Assembly: GCF_008831285.2 (NCBI RefSeq)
Contig: NC_045138.2
Location: forward strand, 18,571,934 to 18,635,933
Source of the DNA: Nymphaea colorata
Taxonomy: Eukaryota > Streptophyta > Magnoliopsida > Nymphaeales > Nymphaeaceae
Reading direction: 5' to 3'
Length of the DNA: 64,000 bases
In this document: positions 49,901-62,570 of the stretch, in pieces
How positions within the stretch are numbered: position 1 is the stretch's first letter
Layout of the letters: each line of letters begins with the position of its first letter
Notes under the pieces: generated by a model
What the model saw: only the letters and a program-made list of their open reading frames with translations
Database searches by the model: none
What the model was told of the DNA's origin: nothing
Translations under genes and position numbers: made by a program

Positions 49901-52900
49901 TTAGTCCCATGGATGCAATCTAAAGCTTCATTAAGTCTACGTATCTCTACTTCCTTCTCACCGTTAAAACATTCAAAGATCACAGCAAGATTTCCCAATG
50001 AGAGTGTCTCATGGAGGATAGCACTATTTTCTTCTTCTAGCATATACTTCTGCCCCTTCAGATAAAGAATATCCTCTGTCAGGGATATATTCTCTTCATA
50101 TAACTTGTGATTGTGATTTTCCAGTGACCTATTCAATTCTTCAGACTCAGATAGCTGTCTACAAGCAAGACGAATATCAGCCTCCAGGATATTTTCTTTA
50201 TCTTCCATTGAAAGTACCTTCTGTCCCAGTAGTTCAATGATTTTCTCAAGCTCAAGCTTTCTACTTTGCAAAATCATCAGTTCCTCTGCCTGTGCTGCTG
50301 CCTCCATATCAAGTGCCATCTTCTTCACGAACAAATCAGACATTTCCCATCCCAACTGTTCTAGTAACGTGGCAATTATCGTGTTCTCAAGAAACAGACG
50401 TGCATTTTCAGTTTGAGTAGTCACAAGTAGTGTGCTCGTGGCCTCAACTCTGTTCTGAAGCTTCTGAAAAACTATTTCACTCCCAATTTTATCAGGGTTA
50501 TTGTGGTCCTCATCTATATGAAGTAACCGAGCCAACTGCTCTATACCAGATTTAAGCTTCAAATTCTGTTCTACAGTCAAAGAATGCTTGTCAAAAATGG
50601 ATTCTACTTGCATCTGTTGTTCTAGATTCTTCTGTTTCAATTCAGAGATCAGATGGTTAGTGTTTGACAACATCGTAAGGTATTTCTGGCATTCTAAAGA
50701 GAGATTTTGACTTTTTTTGCACATATCAAGCATAACACCTTGTATCACAATGGTTTCAATTTGAGCTCTAAGAATACAATCTTCTTTCTCTTCTAGTTTT
50801 GCCATTCTCTGTGCACTTTCATCTAGAAGGAAATTTATTTTTATTTTCATGTCATCCAATTGAGTTCTGCTAGACTGAAGAATACTTTCACTTTCTTCTT
50901 TTTGTAGATTCAAGCATGTCTGAAGCTCCTTGACCTGATTGACAACTGATTCAATCTCTTTTTCCAGATAAAGGCGCTTTTCTTCAGCCACTGCATTCAA
51001 TGCCTCCTTTATCTGCAGTTTCTGCACCATGTCATCCACTTTTGCCAATAAATTGTCCTTTTCTTTGACAAGTATTGATTTCTCCTTCATGAGAGAATCG
51101 AAGGACTCTTCCAAAATCCTCAACTTTTCTCTCATAATATCCAAATCATTGTTTTTGTCTGAAAGTAATTTTTCCAATAAAATATTCTCCTCAAGAACCT
51201 TTTCCATATTTTTCAGTCTCTCAGATATAACTCCCTTTTCTTCATCTTTCTTGTTACAATTTTCCTTCAGAAGAATGATTTCATCTTGTAAGTCTTTTAC
51301 AGATGATTGGACACATTTTGAATCCAAACCCGCTGACTCTATTTGCCATATTAAAGCTTTGTATCTATCGTCCAAATCGTGCCTTTCCTCTTTCAGACAG
51401 GAAAGTTCTTGCTGTAAAGCATTTTTCTGGTGGATATGAAGCCCAACTTCTTCTTCAAGTTTCTGTTTGGTCTCATTCAAGCTGCACAGAACATCTTGCA
51501 GTTTCTTTATTGTTGTTGTGCATGCCACGTTTGAGGTACTCACACTATTAATTTCTTCTTTCAGTCCAACAATTTCTTCCTCCAAGATTTTATTCCTATG
51601 CTCCATATCTTTCAAGAGGTTTGTCACTTTCCCAAGCTCCAAAACCAGATTTTTATATTGTTCCTCTAGTTGTGAGTTTAGTTGACTAGTAGATTGAAGA
51701 GCTGTCTCATGGTTCAAGTGCTCTTCTTGCATTTGAAGCCTGAGCTGTTCAATCTCATGGTGCTCTTTTTTAAGTTTTTCTTCTTGCAGTATCAATTTTT
51801 TCTCCAAACTATCCAACTCCAACTGCAGAGTCTGATTTGACCTCTCTAACAAACTAACTTTCTCTTCGGCACTCTTGAATCTCACTGTCCCACTTACCAT
51901 ATCCTCATTCAGCCTTCTTATTTCTTCATGTGCACGAGAAACTTCAGTCTCCAGATCAGATATTCTCCGCAAGGAGTTCTGATATTGTTCCAGGTGTTGT
52001 TGACTACAAACTGTAGCAGCTTTGTGTTCCTGTCTCAATTTGGAAAGTGCCATATGCAGATCATGAACTTCTGCTTCTGCTTTGCTTAACCGCTCTTCTG
52101 ACTCAGTTGGGACTTTAGAATCCCGAGCCACACCAATCCCATCAAGTTGCTTCCCATCCTTGCTCTGAGTTTCTTCTGTTGCAGCATGTGGAGCTTCATA
52201 TTGTGTTCCCATATCTCGGACGACAACCTCATTTTTCTGACCAGCACCTGCCCCAGTATGTGGTCCAAGTTCACAACTCTTCTCTTCACCCTCTGGAAAG
52301 GTTAGACGCCTTCTTGACTTTCCATCTGCATATTTTCCAATTCCCATACCTCCTCCAGATTCAGGAGTTTTCTTGTCTGAAGGTGATAGAAACATCTCAT
52401 TGAGCTGTTTCAACCCTTTCTTGCTTGTCACAGCATCATTTTCTTCAGAGAAAATTCCACTCTTTTTGACAAATGAAGGAAGTGATGATGAGCTTGACGA
52501 GTCTTTTTGGAGATCATCTAAATCCAACAAGGACCGCACCAGGTTTGTTACTTCAGATGTATTAGGTTCACTGTCTGAAACAGAGGATGCCCGAGGAGAA
52601 TCGTCAGACAAGTTGAAAGGAATTTGATCTGGAAATGCTTCTGCCATTGCTCGATGAGCTTGCCGAAGCTCACCAGTTGCATTGTCATATCTTGCTGCTA
52701 ATAAACGATATGCTCTATAGAATTCCTCAACTAGCTTCATAAGCTCTGGTCGTTTCTTGTAATACATCTCTGCTCTTCTTGCAAAGGAGTCTGCATCTTC
52801 CTCTATAATCTTGATCATTGCTTTGACTTTGACATCCATATCTGTCTCAATAACGGGTTCACCATCCAGTTAGTATCTAACTACAAAAAGATACATAATG

Positions 52901-53869
52901 TGATAGATTTACAAAAGGAAGCAGCTGTGAGTAAATGCAGATACACCAACAGAACTAAGACCTCATGCAAGCAACAAATTTAAGCCAAAAACTGTTCATT
53001 TCCAAGAAAACTGTTTAGTTCACATCATTTTACCATTCGATGCAGAAAGGCAGTCCATGGACTGTCACTACAGGCATCATCCTAAATCTTGCTGAAACTA
53101 CTCACAAATATCATACACCATTCAAACATAGGGAGCAATTCAAACGAGGAAACCATCTGTTCGTTTAAGATCTGTCAAACTTCCGCACAAATTTAATTTA
53201 ATATTTCTTTTGATGTGGCCACAAACAGAAGGGAAACGGCAGGTTATGTCACACTCTTACGTCTTAGCCCAGTTCTCCAAAAAGAGGCTTCGATTGCAGA
53301 TAGAACTGAAACAGAGAAGGCTGGGATTCCCAGTTAACAGAATGAATCACCAACTAAGTAGTTCAGATGGAAATTTGTTCACGACAGAGAAAAACAATGC
53401 CACTGAATCTTCTAAGCATTAGCTTCCGATATCCAATTATAGAATTCTTGGAGTCGGTAAAGAGATTAACTGAACTAGTCAATCAAACGGTATACGGAAT
53501 CACCGACCGAACAGAATGAGACTATCGATTTATATAGTCCACCATATTGATCCGAATGTATTTCATCAGGTAATGAAAGAAGCAACAGGGAGATATCTTT
53601 TCTGAACTACCCACGGAAACAGAAAAAGAACATGATTCACCAATGCAGCATAAGAATATCACCGTACTTAATATACCGTAACCAATAAAAGGGAGCTGCA
53701 TACGCCGATCCAGGACCTTAGTCTTCGACGATTACCGCAAGAGGAAACAGCAAGAGAGAAGAAAAGGAACTTTACCTGTGAGGTTTTCTTGAAGCCATTT
53801 CGAGTTCTTCGTATTGATATGGCTATCCCACAACCAAGAATACGATCTGCTAGGATCAGCATGCAACAT
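46938..53869 (-). CDS. NETWORKED 1-like (NET1/KIP1-type) actin-binding coiled-coil protein
   Basis: NET1 proteins link actin filaments to membranes such as plasma membrane and plasmodesmata through an N-terminal NAB domain. My model has four coding exons on the minus strand: 53869-53776, 52841-49045, 48718-47999 and 47930-46938, all GT-AG and in phase, giving 1,867 residues. Arabidopsis NET1 members are of similar size. NAB domain about 1-108: [20 protein letters not shown] in exon 1, then [20 protein letters not shown] and [20 protein letters not shown]. Then a polar linker, a NET1-typical heptad block at about 280-350, and coiled coil to near the end, including two [22 protein letters not shown] motifs. 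The C terminus has the family's [11 protein letters not shown] and [10 protein letters not shown]. Two oddities: the usual WWW in the NAB motif is WLW, and the usual MAT start is missing. The only in-frame ATG before an upstream stop is at 53869. Introns: 52842-53775, 48719-49044, 47931-47998. Confidence 0.93.
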
Positions 53870-54480
53870 GGCTCCACATTCACCCCAGCCAACAGCAGTG
53901 GTGATGTTGCCACAGATCAGATACTAGCACGAAATCTTTGACGCAGGAAATGCCACTGAAGAAGACAAGTCCAGAGTTACCTACATAGAACGCCAGAAAG
54001 AAAGAAAAAGTGGGGGAAACCCCGACAATTAGATTAAGGAAAGAAGCAGTTCTGCATCCCCACCCAGCAAAAAGATGACCACCAAAAATTCCAAAATTAA
54101 AGCCCCAAGAAACCAAAAAAAAAAAATTATGAGACCCCAAGAAACAGAGGAAATCCACAAAGGTCGAATCTTTACAAAAGAAGGAGAGGAAAGTGGTTCA
54201 CCTGGAGAGAATTGTGGTGAGTTGTCATGGGCAGCCTTGAGAGTTAGAAGGGTCAGCTTTTCCTTTTACCCACTTTTTCAAAAGCCAACTCGAGACAGAG
54301 AAAGGTGGAGTGGCGTTTGTGAATGGCCTGCTGTCCCTGTTGAAAGTTGGAAGGACTCGTTGCAGAGTCAGACTGGCGGCAGGAATGCATGACGAGGCAA
54401 CGCTTAAAGAATAAAACAAATAGCTTATATTGGCAACTATTCATTTACTTAATAGTAAAGAAAAATTTATGATGGAGTCC
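53870..54480 (-). promoter_or_regulatory. Probable 5' leader and promoter of the NET1-like gene
   Basis: On the minus strand, an in-frame TAG at about 53923 precedes the chosen ATG with no other ATG between. Possible UTR splice signals are CTTCAG before TGGCATTTCC near 53957 and CCAG/GTGAACC near 54200, which would give a leader intron of about 240 bp. Inference only. Confidence 0.35.
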
Positions 54481-56418
54481 AAGAAGGCCCAATTCCCCCG
54501 TCCCGAAATGGAAATTTGCTTGGCGATAGAACTTTATTTTTTCTGCTGTCGCCATCTTTGAAAGAGAGAGAGAGGGAGATGGGGTCTGCGTCTGGCATAT
54601 GGCGTGTCAGCAGGAAAGGCCCCAACAAAGATTCTTCTTTTTTCACATATCCCCAAAATGTTTCTCTTCTGTTCTGTCTGGCTCCAACTTCTTCCCATCA
54701 TATTCTCGACGAACTACAGGAACTGCCATAAGGTTTAAATGGGCACCGGAACTTCCGACGGTTTCCGACTCGCAAATTGGCGTACAGCTTCAGTTTTATA
54801 GATACAACCGTCCGTCAGCTTGTCTGCTTCTGGAAAGACGACCAGCACTTCAGCCCCAAAGGTACGATTACTTAGTATCGTCCTCTGTATTTCTCTGTTT
54901 AAGCAAATTTCAGGCCAGTGAAGAGGAGATCTCTCGGCGTTTTCATTCAAGTTGTCAGTATATTAAAAAGAGACAAGTGGCTCACATTATTAAGCGAATC
55001 CAAAGAATGGGCCCTTTTCAATTGAAAGCTGTTGTGTTTATCTTTTATTTTCACACTAAAAGTTGCTGTCGTCCTGATTTGAACTTCCGTTCGAGTTTGG
55101 CTAGCTCATGTAAAATAGAGAAATTTCAGTTGATGGCAATCTCGCGCTCAATTTGAACGACGGTCCAAGTGGCTCATGGGAGCCTAAATTAATGGCAGCA
55201 GCTTTATTGGAAATATGAAATGTTCGATTTTAGCATGCTTATATTACTAAAAAGGCCATGGAATTTAGTTAACAGATGTGGAGGCATGAAGATACCTGAA
55301 TCCCTGAGATCCTATTTTTGATAGGAACAGTGTGTTCTTAGAACACATAACCTAAGAAAACTACATTTTGTTTATAGAAATATAATATAATTATAGAAGA
55401 CATTTGCAGATGCATCAATCAAACAATAAACATAATCAGACCATGCTTTATGAAACAAGAACAAGGTGTTTTCTCCATGTTGATAGGGACATATATGCAA
55501 AGAACACAATGTTTTGTTACCAAATGCCCTCTAAAGTTACCTACTCTCTCTTGAGTGCACATAGATAGCTTTACTTTTGTGCTTTGGAAATGTGCATTAC
55601 CCTAGGAGGTGAAGTCACAGCTTTCTGAGTTACGCTATCTCAAGTACCCCAGATTGCAGCAAATATCACACTGAACTTGAAGCTAAAATATATGGTCCTC
55701 AAATCTTTCTAAGATCTTGGAACATGTCTAAAAGGACAGTTTTTATTACATCCACCTCTTACAATCATGAAAACTAGTTTATTAAAAGTAAGGTTAATTT
55801 GGATTATTTGAACATCAAACCTGACAGAATGAACCAATGATAAATCCATTTAAGTAGTCTTATCCAAAGATTGTTACCCGACCCCAAACAAATTGTGGAA
55901 ATAACTTAAATTTTATGTACGAATTGGAAACAAGAAAATTTGGGTTCTCTGGCAGAATATTTAATAGAACACTAGTGGCCTTCATACAATATCTTATAGT
56001 TCGCCGCCCCTTGTCTCCACTGACGTAATGTATTAATATACAAGAATTATAGATCCAAAGGAGGTTGGTGCAGTGGAAGCATGCCGAGGATGACCGGTAT
56101 TGAGCAAGTCAAGTCAAAGTTAATTAGATTCTCATGAGTATTTGCTCCCTTTTTAAGCAGACGCTGTGTATATTTCTTGGAGAGAAGTGCAAGATTTCAT
56201 CTCTGCTCTCCTCTCCTGAGTTTTGCCTTGGAAAATAAGTTTGACAGAGACTCTACGGCTACCGCCATGATGAAGTCAAAATGCTCGGCCTATTCATTCA
56301 ACGTCGCATTCAAACATTCGCTCATTCACACCAAAAGCTTCATTAGTATCAGTCCTTTTCAACCGAACATCGGAACCCAGTAAATGACAGTAGCTTTTCC
56401 TAACATTGTGTGTGTGTA

Positions 56419-56451
<33 letters not shown>

Positions 56452-56635
56452 AAAAAAAAGAGAGAATTATATATAGAAAGATCTTATGGAACAGATTGAA
56501 AACGAAAGGTCGTATGCTTTCTTCTCAATAGACAAAAAAAGGCATACGTATCCAAGTATTTTATACTCCGCTACAGTTTCAACCTGATCTCTTCAGTCAG
56601 CTTCGTCTTAGGTTATCTTGAGCTTAATTATAATT
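54481..56635. other. Intergenic DNA, no recognised gene
   Basis: A plus-strand open frame at 54599-55156 (185 codons) starts beside GA-rich sequence but has no recognisable domain and no homologous motif I know. I regard it as chance or non-coding transcript. 56055-56110 has a TTGGTGCAGTGGAAGC string resembling a tRNA A-box, possibly the head of a decayed SINE. Confidence 0.45.
56406..56450. repeat. Compound (GT)n(GA)n microsatellite
   Basis: Alternating GT for about 28 bases, with one A interruption, passes directly into GA repeats and then a poly-A run. Confidence 0.92.
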
Positions 56636-56814
56636 TTGTTTAATTATTTATGGGGACGACCAATGGCCGGCCGGTAAACGGCCGGTTGCTGATAGAAGTA
56701 GCATAGGTGTTATATATATATATATATATATATTGTTTAATTATTTATGGGGACGACCAATGGCCGGCCGGTAAACGGCCGGTTGCTGATAGAAGTAGGC
56801 AAGTAGCATGGTTG

Positions 56815-56845
<31 letters not shown>
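56636..56845. repeat. Tandem duplication of a 97-bp unit ending in (AT)n
   Basis: Copy 1 (56636-56732) and copy 2 (from 56733) both read TTGTTTAATTATTTATGGGG, then ATGGCCGGCCGGTAAACGGC, then a TGATAGAAGTAG block, then an AT run (56710-56733 and 56816-56845). Copy 2 has about 10 extra bases before its AT run. The GGCCGGCCG core with downstream CGGCCGG forms a small inverted repeat. Confidence 0.9.
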
Positions 56846-56849
<4 letters not shown>

Positions 56850-59800
56850 CTAAAACGGCCCTGGAATAGAAGCAAGACAAAAGCCAGACTTCTCACTTTG
56901 CCGCCAGCGTGATTTTCCACTTTGCCTGAATTACAAAATTGTATCCATCTTTTGTTCTAATGGCAAGCACGTCCCACGAAGTCCACAACTTCGGGATGGG
57001 GCCTTGGCTTTTCGCATGCTTGCTCCTTATCATGAGTCATGACAGTGAATGAATCGGGTTGGCCCAACCTGACCAAGTGGGTCCAGCACTCACCGAGACC
57101 AGGCAGCGATGATTGGCTCCTTGGGGGTGAGCCAGGGTCTGAGCCCACCTGAGCCCATTCGTGTCTTCGGCTCTCATTGTGTTGGCCTGATGGACACAGC
57201 CGGGTTGGTTGGTGTGCCTACAGCATCAATGCTTCAGATCCTGTTTGGCTCCGAGAAGTTTGCTTCAGATCCGAACATAGCCAAACGTTACCTCAAGTTG
57301 GTTTGGAGATCGGGAACTTGGTCGGCTTTTGGAGCGACTCATGGCTAAAAGACCTGTTTGGGGGACCGTGCACATGGTCCGGATCAGGTTAGGCCCACAA
57401 GTGCATGGTAAGGACAGCCTGGTCCAGCTCAAGCCCCGGTAGCTAATCAAAGGCCATAATCGGGGCCCGGTACAACAAAGTCGGTCCAATCAGGTTCGAG
57501 GTCCCACCACCATGGAAATGTTAAACAAAAACCTAACCTGGTCCGCTGGATCAAACTAAGATTTCGTGGATCAAAAATTGGATCAGATACTCGAACAAAA
57601 AATAAAATTAAATTAACTATGGGATCCAGATTCTGCATCTTTTCACCTGTCTTGACCAAATTATAAATGAAATATGTCCAAGCAATATCCAAATCATGAT
57701 TTGCTTAATCTACTTTAAGTCGTATCCAAATCCAGTTTTGTCTGACTTTGCATGAATACGGGAATCAAATCCGTCATTGTTAACGAGATGTAGGCAATAA
57801 TGTTCCCAAATTGAAAATATTAACGCTGTGAAAGTATAAATGATAATGAATGTATATATGTAGAAATTTGGTAGGTGCTAATCACTTAGATGTTTGAAAA
57901 AAAATAAACTGTCTTTGATATTTTAGAAATCAATTGTTGAGAGAAAAACGAAGAGAAAAATAAGTATCTATGAAATTTCATCAACTCGATAACATTCACA
58001 AGACATATAATCAACTCAACCGTTCTCGCAAGTTCTCCTAAAAAAAAAAATCATTTGATTCTAATAAGGACCAAACCACTCAGATCGGAATGACATATAT
58101 TTCATTATTATAAGCACAAGAACAGCGCATTATGCACATGCAGCCATTGTTCATCTAAAATTGCCATTAAGAACATTTACAACATGGTTTAGGTACATGC
58201 TGCCAGTTGAAAATGAATGTTTCATGTTATTGCGATAGCCTCTTATTGAATGTTGTATATAAATAAGAGAAAAATTCGCCACTTGATTGAAGAACAATAG
58301 AAACGTTAACCCCATTATGGGCTGCATGGTTCCCCAGCCAATAATTTAATGGTACATCACATGGGCCTTCCACGTTATGCATTGGATTCTACATCTCATA
58401 CCCAGCTTTTGGTGAGTGGATCTGTTCTCTAGAGACTTTAATTTATATATTGTCTACATGCCATTCATTCACTCTATTATGAAGCAGCGGATAGATTTTT
58501 ATTCATATTTATGAAGCAAAACTTTATGGATTCACATATGATATTGTATAAAAGTGTCTGATATGACCTGCCGTTGATCTCCAAAACATTTGTAAAATTT
58601 GCTTTCTAGCTTTTGATGTTGAACTGTGAAAAGTAACACGATATAAAACTGGCTGACAAAAGAATATGATAAAATGAAGCTTTTTTTTTTTCTTTGACAT
58701 GATTATTTTACTAGCTTTTTTAATCTGTGTTTTGAGAGGACCGGACGAATAGCCTTCTATATGCCTTCTTGTCTAAATATAAATTTCTTTGGACTTTTTC
58801 ACGTCAAATTGCTGCCGATACAAATATAATATTAAGTTGGGATTAAGCTTTTTCGTTTGTCTTCTTGGCTGTGATTAAAAGTAGATGAGATGGGTAGCTG
58901 CTGATTCATAAAGGGTACATTGTGGCTTGACGCCATACCAAATCTAAATTTGAAATGGTTGGTCTGGTTCTAGATCCAGATCTGATAGACATCATAATGG
59001 AATTCTGGATCCAGGATACAGAATGAGGCATTTTAACAATGCATCTGCTAAGATTTATATTTCAAGTGCAAAAGACAAAGGTATACTGCAAGTATGTAGT
59101 ATTTTCTAATGTCTGCTTAGGAGAAACCACTTTCAGTATAAAACTATCATCTCCATACCCTTATGCCTCCAAGGTTATGACTTGTTTCAAGGTTTGGATG
59201 GACTTATGGTACACCTTTCAATGTCGGTATCATGCTTGCCACCATTTGCAGCCAGGAAAAGTAACAAGCCGGAACATGACAAGAACGACTAGATATGAAC
59301 CTCGGACCCCTTGAATATGAGCCACCTTGCCGCCCAGTTGCACTATGTCCCTTGAGCTTTGCAATTATCTAGTTACATAATGTGAGTGGCCCACATTATT
59401 GACTAAACAGTGATATACTATCTTCATAACCATGCTTGCTTGTAATTAATATGGAACCATGAACCTTGAGCCTTCTATATATTTAGAAGAAAAAATTTTA
59501 TAGGTCCTTCCCTGAATGGATCATGTGTATCAGATCCAGTTGGGACCTGTGATGAAGTTCCAGTGAGAATGCACCTTTAACATTTTGAATCCAATCATAA
59601 ACCTAATTAGCTAAGAGCGTTTGAGAGTCCAAGTCGATAAGATATTCAATCCTTGATAATTAAGACACTGACTGGCAGAAATAAGTGAACTGTCATCATG
59701 GCATGATACTCCATCAGAACTCATTGTCTCTCTTGCTTGATCATCAATGGATGTCAGGAGGCAAGGTACTTTTGAACCTTGACATAGCTTAGAAGTGCCT

Positions 59801-61160
59801 TTGAGTGCAACCCAAGTGACTGAACTTTTGTAATGGCAAACAAAATACAGCGTGAAGACGACAGCCATTAATGGCGACTAAACAAATGCGGAACTTGCAT
59901 TTTTGCTGCATCTGATGATTAGAACTTGAAAAGAAAGATGAAGAAGCTAGAGAGATGCCAAATGCATGTCAAGTTAGTGCCACTAGGCTGAGAAAATATC
60001 TGGATATTTAAAAAAGGAATAACCAATTGCAACTCAGCTAGACTGCAAGCATGCTTTTACAGTATATGTGGAGGATTTGAAACTTTATATGGCCCAAAAA
60101 GTACATTGATTTCTTGCGGTTTGGCCCATACCAATTAATTAGATAAAAGTGTACCATTTTCATAATGATCATTTATTTGCATTTGTTACGCAGTAAAGTG
60201 AAGATCTTGATAAAATCCTGAAAATGATTACGTGTAAGAAAGTCTTATATATGGAAATAGTCCGAATATGCGTACTAGATATGGTAGGTAAAGAATTTAA
60301 ACCTTTTAAAACAGAGCTCAATTTTTTGGTGAGTCAATAAAAACATACTCAAATTTAAAAAAAATTACATTTAACCACCTGCCCATTCTACAGTAATTCT
60401 TAATTCACATGGATAAGCGAACAACTTTGAAGCTTAACCATGTTTTTTTCCCCTCTTAATCCTTCTGAACATACTCAAATATATAAACTCTAATATTGCT
60501 GAAGGAAAAACCACAATCGAATCCCCATGATTATATGAAATCTATTTAAGTAAACTGCATCTGTGATCCATAAGTTCAGAGGTTTGGGTTATTTTAGCTG
60601 GTTATGACTCACGAGGCTCATCAAACTTTTTGAATGTAAAATAAGAGTTAACCATGCAGAAAAATTTCGGACTTTCCAAGTCTAACGAGTTCATACGTAT
60701 AGATCAAAACAACGATCACGGAAAAGTTGTTCTCCAATTTTCTCTTTCACCAGTCATGTTTTCATATGGTTAATGAAGCGAAGTGGCATCTAAACTGCCA
60801 GCCAATCAAATGCAGAACGCTTAGTCCAAGTATTACTGTCCAAGCGAACACGTTAAATACAATGACAAATGGACAAGGTGGTGTGTTGATCTAATACAAG
60901 ACGTTACGGACCAAGCGTTCTTTTGTCCATGTATTTTGGAATCAAATGGTACCTAAATTTCGTGAACAGCGAGCATTCGAAGGATAAAGAAACGTGAACA
61001 AAAGAGTGAGAAATCCAGAAAACATTGGTAATTCGTGAATAATTCCTGAATTTATGCTCACTTTATTTATTTGTACACGAAAAAAATTGTCGTTACTATA
61101 AGGTGCACATTTCTAAAGAGACAAACGTCAACTGAACGACAGTAAATCATGATAAGTAGG
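56846..61160. other. Intergenic DNA, no recognised gene
   Basis: 57040-57500 is GC-richer with short frames of no known family. The rest is AT-rich with no domain. 59240-59350, read on the minus strand, has a TAGTGCAACTGG string and a GGTTCATATCT string about 45 bases apart, weakly tRNA/SINE-like. Confidence 0.5.
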
Positions 61161-61164
61161 CCTC

Positions 61165-61405
61165 CTGCGGTGGCCCGGTTCGGTCCGTTTACATTAAAAA
61201 TATATATTTTATAATTTTTTTAAAATATATGTTTATATTATTAAATATATTTTATATTTTAAAAAATTATTTTATAATTAAAAAATAATTTTTAAATTCA
61301 AATGGACCGGACCCATGCTATCGAGCCGAGCTCACTTGCCCGACGGGCCGGATCGAGCCAGCCCTTACCGGGCCGGGTCGGGCTGGCCCGATGCCCACCC
61401 TTAAT
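61165..61405. repeat. GC-ended, AT-cored dispersed repeat
   Basis: GGCCCGGTTCGGTCCG at the left and a GGGCCGGGTCGGGCTGGCCC block with GATGCCCA at the right enclose about 120 bp of almost pure A/T. Composition and the GGCCCGATG(C/T)CCA motif match the element at 38921-39265, so this is a probable relative whose left end is altered or truncated. Confidence 0.55.
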
Positions 61406-61869
61406 GATAAGCACCTTGTTAAAGGATTAGATCCTACGTCCCGTTTGGGTGGTCCTCTAAATTTCACACCAAGAAGAAATCCTTAGTGAGGACCAAGAAG
61501 AAATCCTTCGTCAGGACGTAGACGTACTTTTTTTTGTTTTTTGAATTAATTGTTTTTCTTTTTAAAGAAAAAAAAATTACTTCTTGGTACAAAAATAAAG
61601 GGATGCAAGGGTAAAGCTGTTTGGGAGAAACGATAATGTGGATTGCTCCTTGAGGGACGACACGTGACATATGAAAGGGCGGATCAGGTAGCCAAGTTGG
61701 ATTTTGTTTTCTTAAAGAAAAAAAAAAAGAGTCCCATTCCGTCATTGGATGCAGTTGTGATATTAGATGTTGGTGAGGATACCTTCCTCATCTTAAATGT
61801 AAGTAAATCTAATCAGATCTTAGTATCTCTTCTCTCTTCATGTTATCTACCTTCACTAAGTGCAATTCG

Positions 61870-62190
61870 AAGACAGATTTCATAAAGCATTTTTTTTCAT
61901 GGGCACTAGATGGGGAAGGGTATTTCTCAATACATCGTGTATATAGCATGCTTCAACTTCTTGGTGTCAATTGGTTTCCTCATTATCTCCTTTCGAATGG
62001 GGGGTCCTACTCGACGAACCAAAACTTTTGCATTGCTTATTTTGTTAGACCACATTCAGACTCAACATAACCTCAAAATGTCTGGTTTTCACCTTGCAAG
62101 CAAGTGTCCTTTATGTTGTTGTGCCGATGAAGCTACCACTCACTTGGTGTGGTTTTGTCAAGTGTCTCAAGATCTTTATGTGTTTACCTA
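61870..62190 (+). mobile_element. LINE remnant: reverse-transcriptase zinc-binding (zf-RVT) region
   Basis: Two overlapping frames together show the layout of the zf-RVT domain at the C-terminal side of plant non-LTR retrotransposon ORF2. First is GYFSIHRVYSMLQLLG near 61917, then, after a frameshift near 61990, a block with HNLKMSGFHLASKCPLCC and ADEATTHLVWFC with the CPLC-HLxxxC metal-binding pattern (62072-62170). No catalytic reverse-transcriptase domain is visible upstream, so it is a short, 5'-truncated, dead copy. Confidence 0.6.
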
Positions 62191-62529
62191 GTATATGTCT
62201 TCTATTAAAGTCACAAACATATCTACAAATCGAGACACGATCCATAGACCAGTTAGAATGAAAAAAAAAATTGCGTACCATTTGAAGAATTTGAATGTTT
62301 ATGTTTTGGTGGGTCATTTGGAACTCCAGAATCGATAGTATTTATAAAAATGAGACTGTCTCAATTCAGTCACATGACATCCTCCATTTTATATGATGTC
62401 TGATTAATTTCCCATAACCTATGGAAAAAATGGTAGTACCTTCAACTTCTTACAAGAATTAAGGGCTGATTTTTAAACGTAATCTCTTTTTCAAGTTCAA
62501 CTTTTTGTTGGTCTTATATTAATGTTATT

Positions 62530-62532
<3 letters not shown>

Positions 62533-62567
<35 letters not shown>
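62533..62567. repeat. (CT)n microsatellite
   Basis: About 17 uninterrupted CT repeats. Confidence 0.93.

Positions 62568-62570
<3 letters not shown>

Noticed and set aside
49439-52627. Plus-strand frames opposite the NET1-like gene
   Set aside because: Shadow frames of the coiled-coil coding sequence. The minus strand has the conserved NAB and C-terminal motifs and correct splice junctions.
54599-55156. 185-codon plus-strand frame as a protein gene
   Set aside because: No recognisable domain, odd composition and no splice or conservation support. Left as intergenic.
59240-59350. Second tRNA-derived SINE on the minus strand
   Set aside because: A-box- and B-box-like strings are present, but neither an A-rich tail nor a target-site duplication could be found.
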